64,000 nucleotides of DNA, taken from positions 1,302,001-1,366,000 of the forward strand of contig NZ_LT629693.1 in NCBI RefSeq assembly GCF_900099825.1, given 5' to 3'. The translations under genes and the position numbers were made by a program. The notes under the pieces are model-generated. The model had not been told where the DNA came from. It worked only from the letters and a program-made list of their open reading frames with translations, and searched no databases. Shown piece after piece: positions 24,698-34,165 of the stretch (positions are counted from its first letter, which is position 1; each line of letters opens with the position of its first letter). The DNA comes from Bradyrhizobium ottawaense (lineage in GTDB: Bacteria; Pseudomonadota; Alphaproteobacteria; Rhizobiales; Xanthobacteraceae).

Positions 24698-24717
24698 GAA
24701 TACAGTATACAATTCTG
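24698..24717. promoter_or_regulatory. GntR/FCD-type operator, permease side
   Basis: GAATACAGTATACAATTCTG matches the other site at 17 of 20 positions, with the GTATACAATTCT core intact. It lies 60-79 bp upstream of the permease ATG. The offset from the first site is exactly 210 bp, about 20 turns of B-DNA, which would put both sites on one face. Confidence 0.72.
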
Positions 24718-24776
24718 CACATCATTGAAACGATATCGCGGTAATCATCCGCTTTTGCCGGTCTCTGGGGGGAGCC

Positions 24777-26315
24777 ATGACAAGTCACATCACCATCGGC
24801 GCGGCGCACTGGGTCTATCTCGCCGGGGTCGCCATCATCGTCGTGACCATGATCTTGCGCGCCAATGTCGTCGTGCCGTCCATCGTCGCGACCCTTCTGG
24901 TGGCGCTGGCCTGGTCGCATAGCCCGGTGACGGCTGTTGGCAGCGTCTTCAACGCGAGCTTCACGGCGGCAAAGGAGCTCTTCAACATATTCCTCGTGAT
25001 CGCGCTGATGACGGCGCTGTTGAATGCCCTGAAGGTGCTGCGTTCGGACATCCGGATGGTCGAACCGTTTCGCGCGGTCATGAAAAACGGTCATGCCGCA
25101 TACTTTGTGCTCGCCGCGATCACCTATGTGATTTCCCTGTTCTTCTGGCCTACGCCCGCGGTGCCGCTGGTGTCGGCGGTGCTGCTGCCGGCCGCGATCG
25201 CCGCCGGCCTGCCGCCGCTCGCCGGCGCGATGGCGATCGCCATCGCCGGCCAGGGCATGGCGCTGTCGTCCGATTACGTGATCGGCGTGGCACCCGGCAT
25301 CAGCGCGAAGGCCGCGGGCGCAGCGGTGAGTGCGGCAATGGTGGCCGACCGGGCCCTGGTGCTGTCGCTGATCACCGGTTCGATCGCCCTGTTGCTGGCC
25401 TACCTCTCGATCCGCAAGTCGATCGTGCCGCCCAGCAATTCCCTGCTCGATCGATGGCAGGCGCAATCGAGCAACGGCGACCTGGCCCGGATCGAGGCCG
25501 AAGGAACCTTCGACAAGGCCGAGATCGCGCGCGGCACCAGCCAGGAGCCGCTGGTCAGCGATGCGCAGGTTTCCAAAGAGCTCTCGATGATCGGCCGGAA
25601 GCGGATCGGATGGTCGAAGTTCTTTGCCATCGCGACGCCGCTGGCCTTCCTCTGTGTCATCGTGCTGATGATGATGTCCAAGCTCGGCTACGGCCACGAT
25701 CTGAAGGGTGGCGAAGCCGCCGCGCTGGTCGGCGGTGTCGCGGCATTGCTGATGGTGTGCGCGGCATTCGCCACCGACGGGCTGCGCAAGGCGATGGACA
25801 CCAGCGCCGACCATGTCACGGAGGGTTTCGTTTTTGCTTTCCGTGCCATGGGGTCGGTGCTGCCGATCGCGGGCTTCTTCTTCCTCGGCGCTGGCGGCGA
25901 TCTTGCGGCTTCGATTCTCAACGTGCCGGCCGCGCAGGCCCCGAGCCTCCTGTTCGAACTGATTCAGAGCGCCCAAGGCTGGATTCCCAACAACCACTTC
26001 CTGGTGGCGTTCGGCGTCCTGGTGGTTGGCATGATCACGGGAATCGACGGCTCCGGCTTTGCCGGCCTGCCGCTGACCGGCTCGCTGTCCGGCGCGCTGG
26101 CACCCGGCGCCGGGCTCCACCCCGCGACGCTGGCCGCGGTGGGCCAAATGGGAGCGGTATGGACCGGCGGCGGCACGCTGATTGCGTGGTCGTCGCTGAT
26201 CGCGGTCGCCGGGTTCGCGCGCGTGCCGGTGTTCCAGATCGTGAATTCGGTGCTCGTGCCGGTGCTGACCGGACTTGGCGTATCGACATTGTGCGCTGTG
26301 ATGTTGTGGAACTAG
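24777..26315 (+). CDS. ion-transporter-superfamily permease (GntP-like)
   Basis: 512 aa with about 12 hydrophobic segments in two halves, separated by a hydrophilic loop around residues 215-280. Features such as FFWPTPAVPLVSAVLLPAAI and GITGIDGSG-like sequence (MITGIDGSGFAGLPLTGSLS) occur at equivalent re-entrant positions of each half, as in transporters of the GntP/IT superfamily for organic anions. It is first gene of the plus-strand operon, preceded by GGGGGGAGCC. It presumably imports the pathway substrate, likely a carboxylate or amino-acid-like anion (inference). Confidence 0.72.
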   Translation: MTSHITIGAAHWVYLAGVAIIVVTMILRANVVVPSIVATLLVALAWSHSPVTAVGSVFNASFTAAKELFNIFLVIALMTALLNALKVLRSDIRMVEPFRAVMKNGHAAYFVLAAITYVISLFFWPTPAVPLVSAVLLPAAIAAGLPPLAGAMAIAIAGQGMALSSDYVIGVAPGISAKAAGAAVSAAMVADRALVLSLITGSIALLLAYLSIRKSIVPPSNSLLDRWQAQSSNGDLARIEAEGTFDKAEIARGTSQEPLVSDAQVSKELSMIGRKRIGWSKFFAIATPLAFLCVIVLMMMSKLGYGHDLKGGEAAALVGGVAALLMVCAAFATDGLRKAMDTSADHVTEGFVFAFRAMGSVLPIAGFFFLGAGGDLAASILNVPAAQAPSLLFELIQSAQGWIPNNHFLVAFGVLVVGMITGIDGSGFAGLPLTGSLSGALAPGAGLHPATLAAVGQMGAVWTGGGTLIAWSSLIAVAGFARVPVFQIVNSVLVPVLTGLGVSTLCAVMLWN

Positions 26316-26330
26316 CGAAGGGTAAAGGTC

Positions 26331-27827
26331 ATGAATGACGCGGCAGTATCGATGGCGCGCGCTGCGCCGGTGCGCGACGGAATCGAAAAGTTCAAAAACT
26401 ATATCGATGGCGAATGGGTAGCGGGCCGGACCGGCGCGTATTTCGACGACGTCAATCCCGCCGATACGTCCGACATCGTCGGCCAATTCCCCGCCTCTTC
26501 GGCGGCAGACGCCGAAGTGGCCGTGCGCGCGGCGGCGGCTGCCTGCGCGAGCTGGAAAAAGACCCCGATCACCGTGCGGGCAAGGATCCTCAATGGCGCC
26601 GCCAGCTATCTGGAGACGCATGTTGATCGATTCGCGGAGGAGTTGACGCGGGAGCAAGGCAAGGCGCTCAATCTGAGCAAGGACGAGATCCTGCGCTCGG
26701 CGCAAACGCTGCGATTCTATGCCGTCGAAGGTCAGTCGTTCGCGGGCGAGACCTTCCCCAATGACGATGCCGACATGGTCGTCTACACCCAGCGCGAGCC
26801 GCTGGGTGTGGTGTCGGTCATCACGCCGTGGAACTTTCCGGTATCCATCGCGGCGCGAAAAATCGCGCCGGCGCTGATCGCCGGCAACACCGTCGTATTC
26901 AAGCCGTCGTCCGACGCGCCGCTGAGCGGCTATCGCCTCACGGAAGCCTTCGTCGCCGCAGGAATTCCCAAGGGTGTGCTCAATTTTGTCACCGGGCGCG
27001 CCGCCGATGTCGGCCCGGCGATCACCGTGCCGCCGGTCGTACGCGCTATATCCTTCACGGGATCTACCTCGGCCGGCGAACAGATTCACCGCTCGGTCGG
27101 CTTCACCACACGCACCCAGATGGAGCTCGGCGGCAAGAATCCGCTGATCGTGATGGAGGATGCGGATCTCGACAAGGCCGTGGACCTGACCATCAAGGGC
27201 GGCCTGTCGCTGAGCGGACAAGCCTGCACCGGGACCAGCCGTGTGCTGGTAATGCAACAGGTCAAGGCGGCGTTCACCGACAAGTTCGTGGCCAGGGTGA
27301 AGGCGCTGAAGATCGGGAGCGGTCTTGTTGCCGGAAACGATATCGGTCCACTGGCTACGGCGCGCCAACTGGAAACCGTGCTGCGTTACATCGAGATCGG
27401 CAAGCGCGAGGCGACGTTGCTGTGCGGCGGCGAACGCCTGAGCGGTCCGGCTTACGGCCGCGGCTATTACGTATCGCCCGCGATTTTTACCGATGTCACC
27501 CAGGACATGCGGATCGCGCGCGAGGAGATATTCGGACCAGTGATCGCCCTCATCGAGGTGACGAGCTACGCGGATGCGATCGCGAAAGCCAACGATACCG
27601 AATACGGCCTGTCGGCTGCGATCGCGACGCGCAATCCGCGTTACATTCATGACTTCGCGAACGACATCGAGTCGGGAACCGTCAAGATCAACCGCACCAC
27701 GACCGGCAATCTGATCAATGCGCCGTTCGGTGGGCTCAAGCGCTCCAGCACGTCGGCCTTTCGCGAGTCGGGTCGCGCCGGCCTAGAGTTCTACACGCAA
27801 ATCAAGACGGTCTATCGCGGCTGCTGA
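26331..27827 (+). CDS. NAD(P)-dependent aldehyde dehydrogenase
   Basis: 498 aa, full length. It has the PWNFPVSIAARKIAPALIAGN cofactor/oxyanion region, the general-base MELGGKNP motif, and the catalytic Cys299 in GQACTG. Overall features resemble the alpha-ketoglutarate-semialdehyde and succinate-semialdehyde dehydrogenase group, but the exact substrate cannot be read. It follows the permease by 15 nt and would oxidise an aldehyde produced by the HDO or a later step. Confidence 0.92.
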   Translation: MNDAAVSMARAAPVRDGIEKFKNYIDGEWVAGRTGAYFDDVNPADTSDIVGQFPASSAADAEVAVRAAAAACASWKKTPITVRARILNGAASYLETHVDRFAEELTREQGKALNLSKDEILRSAQTLRFYAVEGQSFAGETFPNDDADMVVYTQREPLGVVSVITPWNFPVSIAARKIAPALIAGNTVVFKPSSDAPLSGYRLTEAFVAAGIPKGVLNFVTGRAADVGPAITVPPVVRAISFTGSTSAGEQIHRSVGFTTRTQMELGGKNPLIVMEDADLDKAVDLTIKGGLSLSGQACTGTSRVLVMQQVKAAFTDKFVARVKALKIGSGLVAGNDIGPLATARQLETVLRYIEIGKREATLLCGGERLSGPAYGRGYYVSPAIFTDVTQDMRIAREEIFGPVIALIEVTSYADAIAKANDTEYGLSAAIATRNPRYIHDFANDIESGTVKINRTTTGNLINAPFGGLKRSSTSAFRESGRAGLEFYTQIKTVYRGC

Positions 27828-27884
27828 TCGACGACGGCTCGAACCATCCGTCGACACCTACAATTCGAACACCGGGACAAGGAC

Positions 27885-28364
27885 ATGAGAGCTGCATTCA
27901 AGCTGGAACTCGAGGAGGCGCGTCACATGGTTGCCGCTGCCATCCGCAAATCCAAGGAGATCGGCGTGCTGGAGACGGTCTGCGTCGCCGATGAAGGCGG
28001 CTATCCGTTGGCGCTGGAGCGAATGGATCGCGCCAGGGTGACTGGACCGCAGATCGCCTGGAACAAGGCCTTCACGGCGGCGGGCCACCGGCGATCGACC
28101 CATCTGTTCAATCAGTCGCCGAACGGGCCGGCGCTTCCCGGTAACGAGGCGTTCGGCATCCAGTGGAGCTTCGAGGGCAGGTTCGCCGTTTTCGTTGGCG
28201 GCTTTCCGATCGTGGTCGACGACGAAGTCGTTGGCGGGGTCGGCCTCAGCGGCGGCAATGGCGAGCAGGATATCGCCTGCGGCCTGGCCGCGCTTCAGGC
28301 TCTACAGGAACTGCTGGCGCCGAAGAACCATCGGGTGCTGGTTCTGGCCGACATCAAGATGTGA
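27885..28364 (+). CDS. GlcG/HbpS family protein (DUF336)
   Basis: 159 aa. LEEARHMVAAAIRKSKEIG, then VCVADEGGYPLALERMDRA and the C-terminal VVGGVGLSGGNGEQDIACG are characteristic of the GlcG/HbpS family. Members bind haem or corrinoid-type cofactors or act as accessory proteins in glycolate, propanediol and aromatic catabolism. Its stop overlaps the reductase start (TGATG), so the two are coupled. Its role here is not known; a cofactor-binding or sensor function is possible. Confidence 0.88.
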   Translation: MRAAFKLELEEARHMVAAAIRKSKEIGVLETVCVADEGGYPLALERMDRARVTGPQIAWNKAFTAAGHRRSTHLFNQSPNGPALPGNEAFGIQWSFEGRFAVFVGGFPIVVDDEVVGGVGLSGGNGEQDIACGLAALQALQELLAPKNHRVLVLADIKM

Positions 28365-29386
28365 TGGACCGCATGGTCTATCGGGTGCAGGTGGCCGGGA
28401 CAGAGCGGGCGTTCGAGGCGACCCCGGACGAAACCATCCTCGACGCGGCGCTGCGTGCCAATGTCAACCTGCCGCACGACTGCAGACTCGGGGGCTGCGG
28501 CACCTGCCGCATCAGGCTGGTCGAAGGTTCGGTCAGCTATGCCGAGTTCCCGCTGGCGCTGACACCGGACGAGGAAAGCCGGGGTTACGCCCTCGCCTGC
28601 CAGGCGATGCCCGCCGGCGATCTGGTCATCGAACCGGCGCGCGGCCTGACTGAGATGCCGCCGGCGGCGCGCCACCACGCCGTGGTGACGGCCGTTCGAC
28701 CGGTCAGCGCCCTGGTCACGCATCTTGTGCTGGAAGTCCCGGCAGCTGCTTTCCTGGACTACCGGCCGGGGCAGTACATGAACGTCATGTTGCCTGACGG
28801 AACCACACGCAGCTTCTCGATGGCGTCGATCCCCTGTGACAATCGGGTCGATTTTCAGATCCGGCAGATCGAAGGTGGATCGTTCACCCAGGGCATGCTG
28901 CAACGGGTGCAGGCCGGCGACAAATTGGAGGTCGAGCTGCCGCTTGGCACCTTCCACCTCCGTGCCGAGGACGACCGGCCGCTGCTGATGGTTGCCACCG
29001 GCACGGGGATCGCGCCGATCAAGGCCATCCTGGAATCGCTGATGGATAATCCGGATTGTCCGCCCGTCAGCCTGTACTGGGGCGGGCGCACGGCCGCTGA
29101 CCTGTTTCTGTTCGACGAGATCCGGACATGGGGCAGACGGTTATTCGAGTTCAATTTCGTGCCGGTGCTGTCCCGCGCCGATGCAGCTTGGGAGGGGCGC
29201 AGGGGTCACGTGCAGCACGCCGTTACCGCTGATTTTGACGACCTCTCGGAACATGCTATTTATTTGTGCGGGTCGCCCGCGATGATCATCGACGCCAAAC
29301 TGGCTTTCATCGACCGGCGCGCCTCAATGGAGCACATTTACAGCGAAGGCTTCAGCCACCAACGCGCACGACCCGTCCAAGCGTGA
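28364..29386 (+). CDS. [2Fe-2S]/FAD/NAD(P) ferredoxin reductase (oxygenase reductase type)
   Basis: 340 aa from ATG 28364. The N-terminal plant-type [2Fe-2S] domain has CRLGGCGTC and a distal ACQA. The FAD domain follows, with YMNVMLPDGTTRSFSMAS, and the NAD domain has LMVATGTGIAPIKAIL and YLCGSPAMI. This domain order (ferredoxin-FAD-NAD) is that of reductases of multicomponent oxygenases and of AscD-like enzymes. It would deliver NAD(P)H electrons to the two ferredoxins and the HDO (inference). The frame upstream to 28163 is a shadow of the GlcG-like gene. Confidence 0.9.
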   Translation: MDRMVYRVQVAGTERAFEATPDETILDAALRANVNLPHDCRLGGCGTCRIRLVEGSVSYAEFPLALTPDEESRGYALACQAMPAGDLVIEPARGLTEMPPAARHHAVVTAVRPVSALVTHLVLEVPAAAFLDYRPGQYMNVMLPDGTTRSFSMASIPCDNRVDFQIRQIEGGSFTQGMLQRVQAGDKLEVELPLGTFHLRAEDDRPLLMVATGTGIAPIKAILESLMDNPDCPPVSLYWGGRTAADLFLFDEIRTWGRRLFEFNFVPVLSRADAAWEGRRGHVQHAVTADFDDLSEHAIYLCGSPAMIIDAKLAFIDRRASMEHIYSEGFSHQRARPVQA

Positions 29387-29500
29387 TCCTTGGCATGATC
29401 ACGCGGATGGGAGCAATGCGTGGCATACCACGGGTTGGCATCCAGCGCCGGCTGTGATCAAGTGCGGCCGCACCGAATACCAGCGCAAAATTGGACTCCC

Positions 29501-31306
29501 ATGGGCAACATCAATCCCGATCCGTTCACAACCCGGCCGGAAATCGAAGGCACGTTCGGCGTGGTCACCTCGACCCACTGGATCGCGACCGCGGTCGGCA
29601 TGGGCATCCTGGAAAAGGGCGGCAACGCCTTCGACGCCGGTGTCGCCACCGCCTTTACGCTGCAGGTGGTCGAGCCGCATCTCAACGGCCCCGGCGGCGA
29701 CGTTCCGATCATTGTGCATGATACCAAACGCGGCCGCACCGAAGTGATCTGCGGCCAGGGCCCGGCGCCGGCGAAGGCGACCATCGCCCATTACAAGAGC
29801 GAGGGGCTGGAGATGGTGCCGGGCACCGGTCTTCTGGCGGCCTGCGTGCCCGGGACGTTCGAATCCTGGATGATGCTGCTGCGCGATTACGGCACGATGC
29901 GTTTGCGCGACGTGCTGGAACCCGCGATCGCCTACGCCCGCGACGGTTACCCGCTGGTCGAGCGCGCGGCGGCGACGATCCAGATCGTCGAAAAACTGTT
30001 CAAGAAGCATTGGCCCACCTCGGCCGCGGTGTATCTGCCGAACAATGAGGTGCCGAAGCCCGGCACGCTCTTCACCAACAAGCAGCTCTCGGAAACCTAC
30101 GCCCGTATCCTGAAGGAAGCCGAGAGCGCCGGCTCCGATCGCGTGGCGCAGATCGAGCGCGCGCGGAAATCCTGGTCGCACGGCTTTGTGGCGGAAGCCA
30201 TCGACAAGTTCTGCCGCACGCAGGAAGTTATGGACGTTTCCGGCTCGCCGCATAAGGGCGTGCTCTCGGCCGACGACATGGCGCGCTGGCAGCCGACCAT
30301 TGAAGCGCCCCTCACCTACGACTACGGCCGCTATACCGTCTGCAAGCCGGGCGTCTGGAGCCAGGGCCCGGTGATGCTGCAACAGCTCGCGCTGTTGAAG
30401 GGATTCGAACTCGACGGGCTCGATCCCGCCGGACCCGACTTCATCCATCTGCAGATCGAATGCGCCAAGCTTGCATTCGCCGACCGCGAGAAATTCTACG
30501 GTGATCCTGACTTCACCGACATTCCGATCACGACGCTGCTGTCGGACGCCTATAACGACGAGCGCCGCAAGCTGATCTCGCGGGACAAGGCCTCGCTCGA
30601 TTTCCTGCCCGGTTCGGTCGAGGGCTTTGGCTCGGTGGTCAAGATGCGCCGCGCGGAGGGGCATCGCGAGGCCGTTGGCGCCATGGGCGCGGGCGAGCCG
30701 ACCGTCGGCCGCTTCGGCGAAGTGCGCGGCGACACCGTGCATTTCGACATTATCGACCGGGCCGGCAACATGATCTCGGCGACGCCGTCCGGCGGCTGGC
30801 TGCAATCCTCGCCGGTCATTCCCGAACTCGGCTTCTGCCTCGGCAGCCGCGCCCAGATGTTCTGGCTGGAGGAGGGTCACCCCGCGGCGCTGGCGCCGGG
30901 CAAGCGTCCGCGCACCACGCTCTCGCCGACCATGTGCTACCGCGACGGCGAGCCCTACATGGCCTGGGGTTCGCCCGGCGGCGATCAGCAGGACCAATGG
31001 ACCACGCAGTTCTTCCTGCGCCATGTCCACGCCAAGCTGAACCTGCAGGAAGCGATCGACGCGCCGGCCTGGCACTCCGAACATTTCCCGATCTCGTTCT
31101 GGCCGCGCACCTCGCGCCCCGGCGTGCTCGTCGTTGAAAACCGCGTGCCGAAGCCGACGATCGATACCCTGAAGGACCGCGGCCATATCGTCGAGGTCGG
31201 CCCCGACTGGTCGGAGGGCCGCCTTACCGCCGCCTCCAAAATTGGCCGCCGCCGCCGCGCCGCCGCCAATCCGAGGGGCATGCAGGGTTACGCGGCGGGA
31301 CGATAA
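29501..31306 (+). CDS. ggt: gamma-glutamyltransferase family protein
   Basis: 601 aa from ATG 29501. The heterodimer-generating nucleophile threonine is Thr412 in GDTVHFDIID, and PSGGWLQSS, RPRTTLSP and WGSPGGDQQ follow in family order. No clear signal peptide is seen, so it may be cytoplasmic. GGT enzymes cleave gamma-glutamyl amides such as glutathione or transfer the glutamyl group. It begins an operon with a DUF1028 protein and a peptide ABC transporter, a recurring arrangement that suggests hydrolysis of an imported peptide-like substrate. Confidence 0.88.
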   Translation: MGNINPDPFTTRPEIEGTFGVVTSTHWIATAVGMGILEKGGNAFDAGVATAFTLQVVEPHLNGPGGDVPIIVHDTKRGRTEVICGQGPAPAKATIAHYKSEGLEMVPGTGLLAACVPGTFESWMMLLRDYGTMRLRDVLEPAIAYARDGYPLVERAAATIQIVEKLFKKHWPTSAAVYLPNNEVPKPGTLFTNKQLSETYARILKEAESAGSDRVAQIERARKSWSHGFVAEAIDKFCRTQEVMDVSGSPHKGVLSADDMARWQPTIEAPLTYDYGRYTVCKPGVWSQGPVMLQQLALLKGFELDGLDPAGPDFIHLQIECAKLAFADREKFYGDPDFTDIPITTLLSDAYNDERRKLISRDKASLDFLPGSVEGFGSVVKMRRAEGHREAVGAMGAGEPTVGRFGEVRGDTVHFDIIDRAGNMISATPSGGWLQSSPVIPELGFCLGSRAQMFWLEEGHPAALAPGKRPRTTLSPTMCYRDGEPYMAWGSPGGDQQDQWTTQFFLRHVHAKLNLQEAIDAPAWHSEHFPISFWPRTSRPGVLVVENRVPKPTIDTLKDRGHIVEVGPDWSEGRLTAASKIGRRRRAAANPRGMQGYAAGR

Positions 31307-31339
31307 AAGGCAGGGCGGCTTAGAGATGGTTTGCCGAAC

Positions 31340-32050
31340 ATGACCTGGTCGATCATCGCCCGCGATTCCCTGACCGGCCAGTTCGGTATCGCGGTTGCGA
31401 CCAAGTTTTTCGCGGTCGGCGCCCGTGTGCCGCATATCGCGGCCGGCATCGGCGGCGTCGCGACGCAGGCGCTGGTCAATCCCTATTACGGCATTGATGG
31501 TCTCGCATTGTTGCGTGAGGGACGCGAGCCCCGCGCGATCGTCGAAACGCTGATCGCCGCCGATGCCGGCCGCGAGAGCCGGCAACTGCACATCATGGAT
31601 GCCAACGGCCGTATTGCCGCCTTTACCGGCCGCGAATGCGTCGACTGGTGCGGCCATGTTCAGGGCGACGGCTTCTCTATCGCCGGCAACATGCTGGCGG
31701 GCGCATCCGTACTCGACGACACTGCAAAGGCGCTTGTCGCCAACGCCAGCCTTCCCTTTGCGCAGCGGCTGATCGCAGCCTTAAAGGCCGGCGAGGCCGC
31801 CGGCGGCGACAAGCGCGGCAAGCAGTCGGCGGCGCTGTTGATCCACGGCGAGGAGGAGTGGTCCGATCTCGACCTGCGCGTCGACGACCACGCCGATCCG
31901 CTGGCCGAACTCGAACGGCTCGAGCAAGTCAGCCGCGAGCGCTGGGTGCATTTCCGCCCCTTTCTGCCGACGCGAAAGAACCCGGCCGGAATCACCGACC
32001 GCGCGAAAATCGACGCAAGCGTCGAAGCGGCCACCGCGGGCAAGGCATGA
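31340..32050 (+). CDS. DUF1028 family Ntn-hydrolase-like protein
   Basis: 236 aa from ATG 31340 (MTWSIIARD); a TTG three codons earlier (31331) is the alternative. SIIARDSLTGQFGIAVATK, then AGIGGVATQALVNPYYG and GNMLAGASVL are hallmarks of DUF1028, a family with an Ntn-hydrolase fold, uncharacterised function and frequent linkage to peptidase and ABC transporter genes. Its TGA overlaps the ATG of the ATPase gene. It is likely a peptide or amide hydrolase. Confidence 0.88.
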   Translation: MTWSIIARDSLTGQFGIAVATKFFAVGARVPHIAAGIGGVATQALVNPYYGIDGLALLREGREPRAIVETLIAADAGRESRQLHIMDANGRIAAFTGRECVDWCGHVQGDGFSIAGNMLAGASVLDDTAKALVANASLPFAQRLIAALKAGEAAGGDKRGKQSAALLIHGEEEWSDLDLRVDDHADPLAELERLEQVSRERWVHFRPFLPTRKNPAGITDRAKIDASVEAATAGKA

Positions 32051-33036
32051 CGGCAGGCCCGCTGATCGAAATCGAGGGCCTGCGCGTCGTCTTCCATGGC
32101 GACGACGGCCGTACGACCCATGCGGTCGACAGCGTCGACCTCAGCGTCGCCAATGGTGCCACGCTTGGACTGGTCGGCGAGTCCGGCTGCGGCAAGAGCG
32201 TGACGTCGCTTGCCATCATGGGACTGTTGTCAAAGCACTCGGCCGAGGTCTCGGGCTCGATCCGCTTCGATGGCTTCGACCTGCTCGACGTGCCCGACCA
32301 GACCCTGCGCGACCTCAGGGGAAATCGCCTGGCGATGATCTTTCAGGAGCCGATGACGTCGCTCAATCCGAGTTTTACGATCGGCGACCAGATCATCGAG
32401 ACGATTTTGCGCCATCGTGGCGGCTCCAAGCGCCAGGCGCGCGAGCGCGCGATCGAACTGCTGCGCCGCGTCCATATCCCCTCGCCCGACAAGCGGATCG
32501 ACGACTATCCGCACAAGCTGTCCGGCGGCATGCGTCAGCGCGTGATGATCGCGATGGCGCTGGCCTGCGATCCCCGCCTGCTGATCGCCGACGAACCGAC
32601 TACGGCCCTCGATGTCACCTTGCAGGCGCAGATCCTCGACCTGATGCGCGAATTGAAGGCGGCAAGCGGTGCCGCGATCATCCTGATCACCCACGACCTC
32701 GGCGTCGTCGCCGAAGTCTGCGACGAGGTCGCGGTGATGTATGCCGGCGAGATCGTCGAACGGGCGTCGGTGAATGAGCTGTTCGCCAACCCGCAACATC
32801 CCTACACGGTCGGCCTGCTCGGCTCGATCCCGCGGCTCGACCGCCGCACCTCGCATCTGGCAACGATCGAGGGCATGGTGCCGAACATGGCCAACCCGCC
32901 AGCCGGATGCCGCTTCGCCGCACGTTGCCCCTTCGTCGTCGCGGCCTGCATCGCCGCCCCGCCGCCGCTGGCGATGGTGAGCGACGGCCACGCCTCGCGC
33001 TGCATCCGGGCGCCGCTGGAGAGGCTGGTATCATGA
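32047..33036 (+). CDS. peptide-type ABC transporter ATP-binding protein (DppD-like)
   Basis: 329 aa from ATG 32047. Walker A GESGCGKS, signature SGGMRQR, Walker [13 protein letters not shown], and C-terminal [15 protein letters not shown]. It overlaps both neighbours by 4 bp. The upstream extension of the frame to 31636 lies inside DUF1028 and is a shadow. Confidence 0.93.
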   Translation: MTAGPLIEIEGLRVVFHGDDGRTTHAVDSVDLSVANGATLGLVGESGCGKSVTSLAIMGLLSKHSAEVSGSIRFDGFDLLDVPDQTLRDLRGNRLAMIFQEPMTSLNPSFTIGDQIIETILRHRGGSKRQARERAIELLRRVHIPSPDKRIDDYPHKLSGGMRQRVMIAMALACDPRLLIADEPTTALDVTLQAQILDLMRELKAASGAAIILITHDLGVVAEVCDEVAVMYAGEIVERASVNELFANPQHPYTVGLLGSIPRLDRRTSHLATIEGMVPNMANPPAGCRFAARCPFVVAACIAAPPPLAMVSDGHASRCIRAPLERLVS

Positions 33037-34142
33037 CAGCGCTCCTGGAAGTCGAAGGCCTGGTCAAACATTTCGTCGCCGCGCGTTCGGTGTTCGGCCG
33101 CCCCACCGCTCACGTCAAGGCGGTCGACGGCGTCAGCTTCACCGTCGAAGCCGGCAAGACGCTGGCGCTGGTTGGCGAATCCGGCTGCGGCAAGTCCACC
33201 GTCAGCCGATTGGTGCTGCGGCTGATCGAGGCGGATGCAGGCAGCGTCCGTTTCGAGGGCCGCGACCTCGGCACGCTGGACGCCACGGCGTTGCGGGCCT
33301 TTCGGCGCGACGCACAGATCATCTTTCAGGATCCGTATGCCTCGCTCAACCCGCGCATGACGGTCAGCCAGATCCTGACCGAGCCGCTGGCGCTGCACGA
33401 CCTGGTGCCCTCCCCGCGCCGGCGCGAACGGGTCGAGCAACTGTTGCGGCTGGTCGGCCTCGAGCCACGATTCGCGCGCCGCTATCCGCATGAATTTTCC
33501 GGCGGCCAGCGTCAGCGTATCGCCATCGCCCGGGCACTGGCGGTGGAACCGAAACTGATCATCTGCGACGAACCGGTATCGGCGCTCGACGTCTCGATCC
33601 GCTCGCAAATCCTCAACCTGTTGCGCGACCTGCAGGACCGGCTTGGCCTAGCCTATATCTTTGTCAGCCACGATCTCGCCGTAGTGAAGCACATTGCCGA
33701 CCGGGTCGCGGTGATGAATCTCGGAACCATCGTCGAGACGGCGGAAGCGCAGGCGCTGTTCGCCGCGCCAAAGCATCCCTATAGCCGCGCGCTGTTGTCG
33801 GCGATCCCGGTGCCGAGGCCGCCGGCCAAACGCAGCCGCATCGTGCTGGAAGGCGAGATGCCGAGCGCGCTCAATCCACCCTCCGGCTGCCGCTTTCACA
33901 CCCGCTGCCCCTACGCCATCGCACGCTGTCGCGCCGAGGTTCCCCCATTGCTCGCCGATGCCTCCGGACACGCTACCGCCTGTCACCGCACGGCGGAGCT
34001 GCCACCGCCCGAAAACATCGTGCCGGCCGACGGCGGCTTTTCGCCGACGCTGGAAAAATTGGTCGCCGCCTTCAGCGGCGGTGCGGAAGGTGTGGCCCGC
34101 ACCGGGGTTGATCAATCAGGAACACAGCCGGCAGTGGTGTAA
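33033..34142 (+). CDS. peptide-type ABC transporter ATP-binding protein (DppF-like)
   Basis: 369 aa from ATG 33033. Walker [10 protein letters not shown], signature SGGQRQRI, Walker [13 protein letters not shown], and C-terminal [16 protein letters not shown] roughly 45-residue tail beyond the usual end is Gly/Pro-rich and unremarkable. It is the second ATPase of the GGT-linked transporter. Confidence 0.92.
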   Translation: MTALLEVEGLVKHFVAARSVFGRPTAHVKAVDGVSFTVEAGKTLALVGESGCGKSTVSRLVLRLIEADAGSVRFEGRDLGTLDATALRAFRRDAQIIFQDPYASLNPRMTVSQILTEPLALHDLVPSPRRRERVEQLLRLVGLEPRFARRYPHEFSGGQRQRIAIARALAVEPKLIICDEPVSALDVSIRSQILNLLRDLQDRLGLAYIFVSHDLAVVKHIADRVAVMNLGTIVETAEAQALFAAPKHPYSRALLSAIPVPRPPAKRSRIVLEGEMPSALNPPSGCRFHTRCPYAIARCRAEVPPLLADASGHATACHRTAELPPPENIVPADGGFSPTLEKLVAAFSGGAEGVARTGVDQSGTQPAVV

Positions 34143-34165
34143 TCGTGGAGATGGGGATAGCAACA

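Larger units (their letters stand above)
24418..24776. promoter_or_regulatory. divergent control region of the HDO and permease operons
   Basis: A 359-bp gap without a credible gene, noticeably more AT-rich than its surroundings. It holds two near-identical operator-like 20-mers (24488..24507 and 24698..24717), one near each start codon. The permease start has a GGGGGGAG ribosome site. I could not assign -35/-10 elements with confidence. Confidence 0.7.

Noticed and set aside
24621..27650. A 1009-aa open frame on the minus strand across the permease and aldehyde dehydrogenase genes
   Set aside because: It is antisense to well-supported genes, extremely rich in Arg, His and Gln, and shows no domain. 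It is a product of high GC codon bias.
29399..31657. A 752-aa open frame on the minus strand antisense to ggt and DUF1028
   Set aside because: Both sense genes carry active-site motifs; the antisense frame has none.
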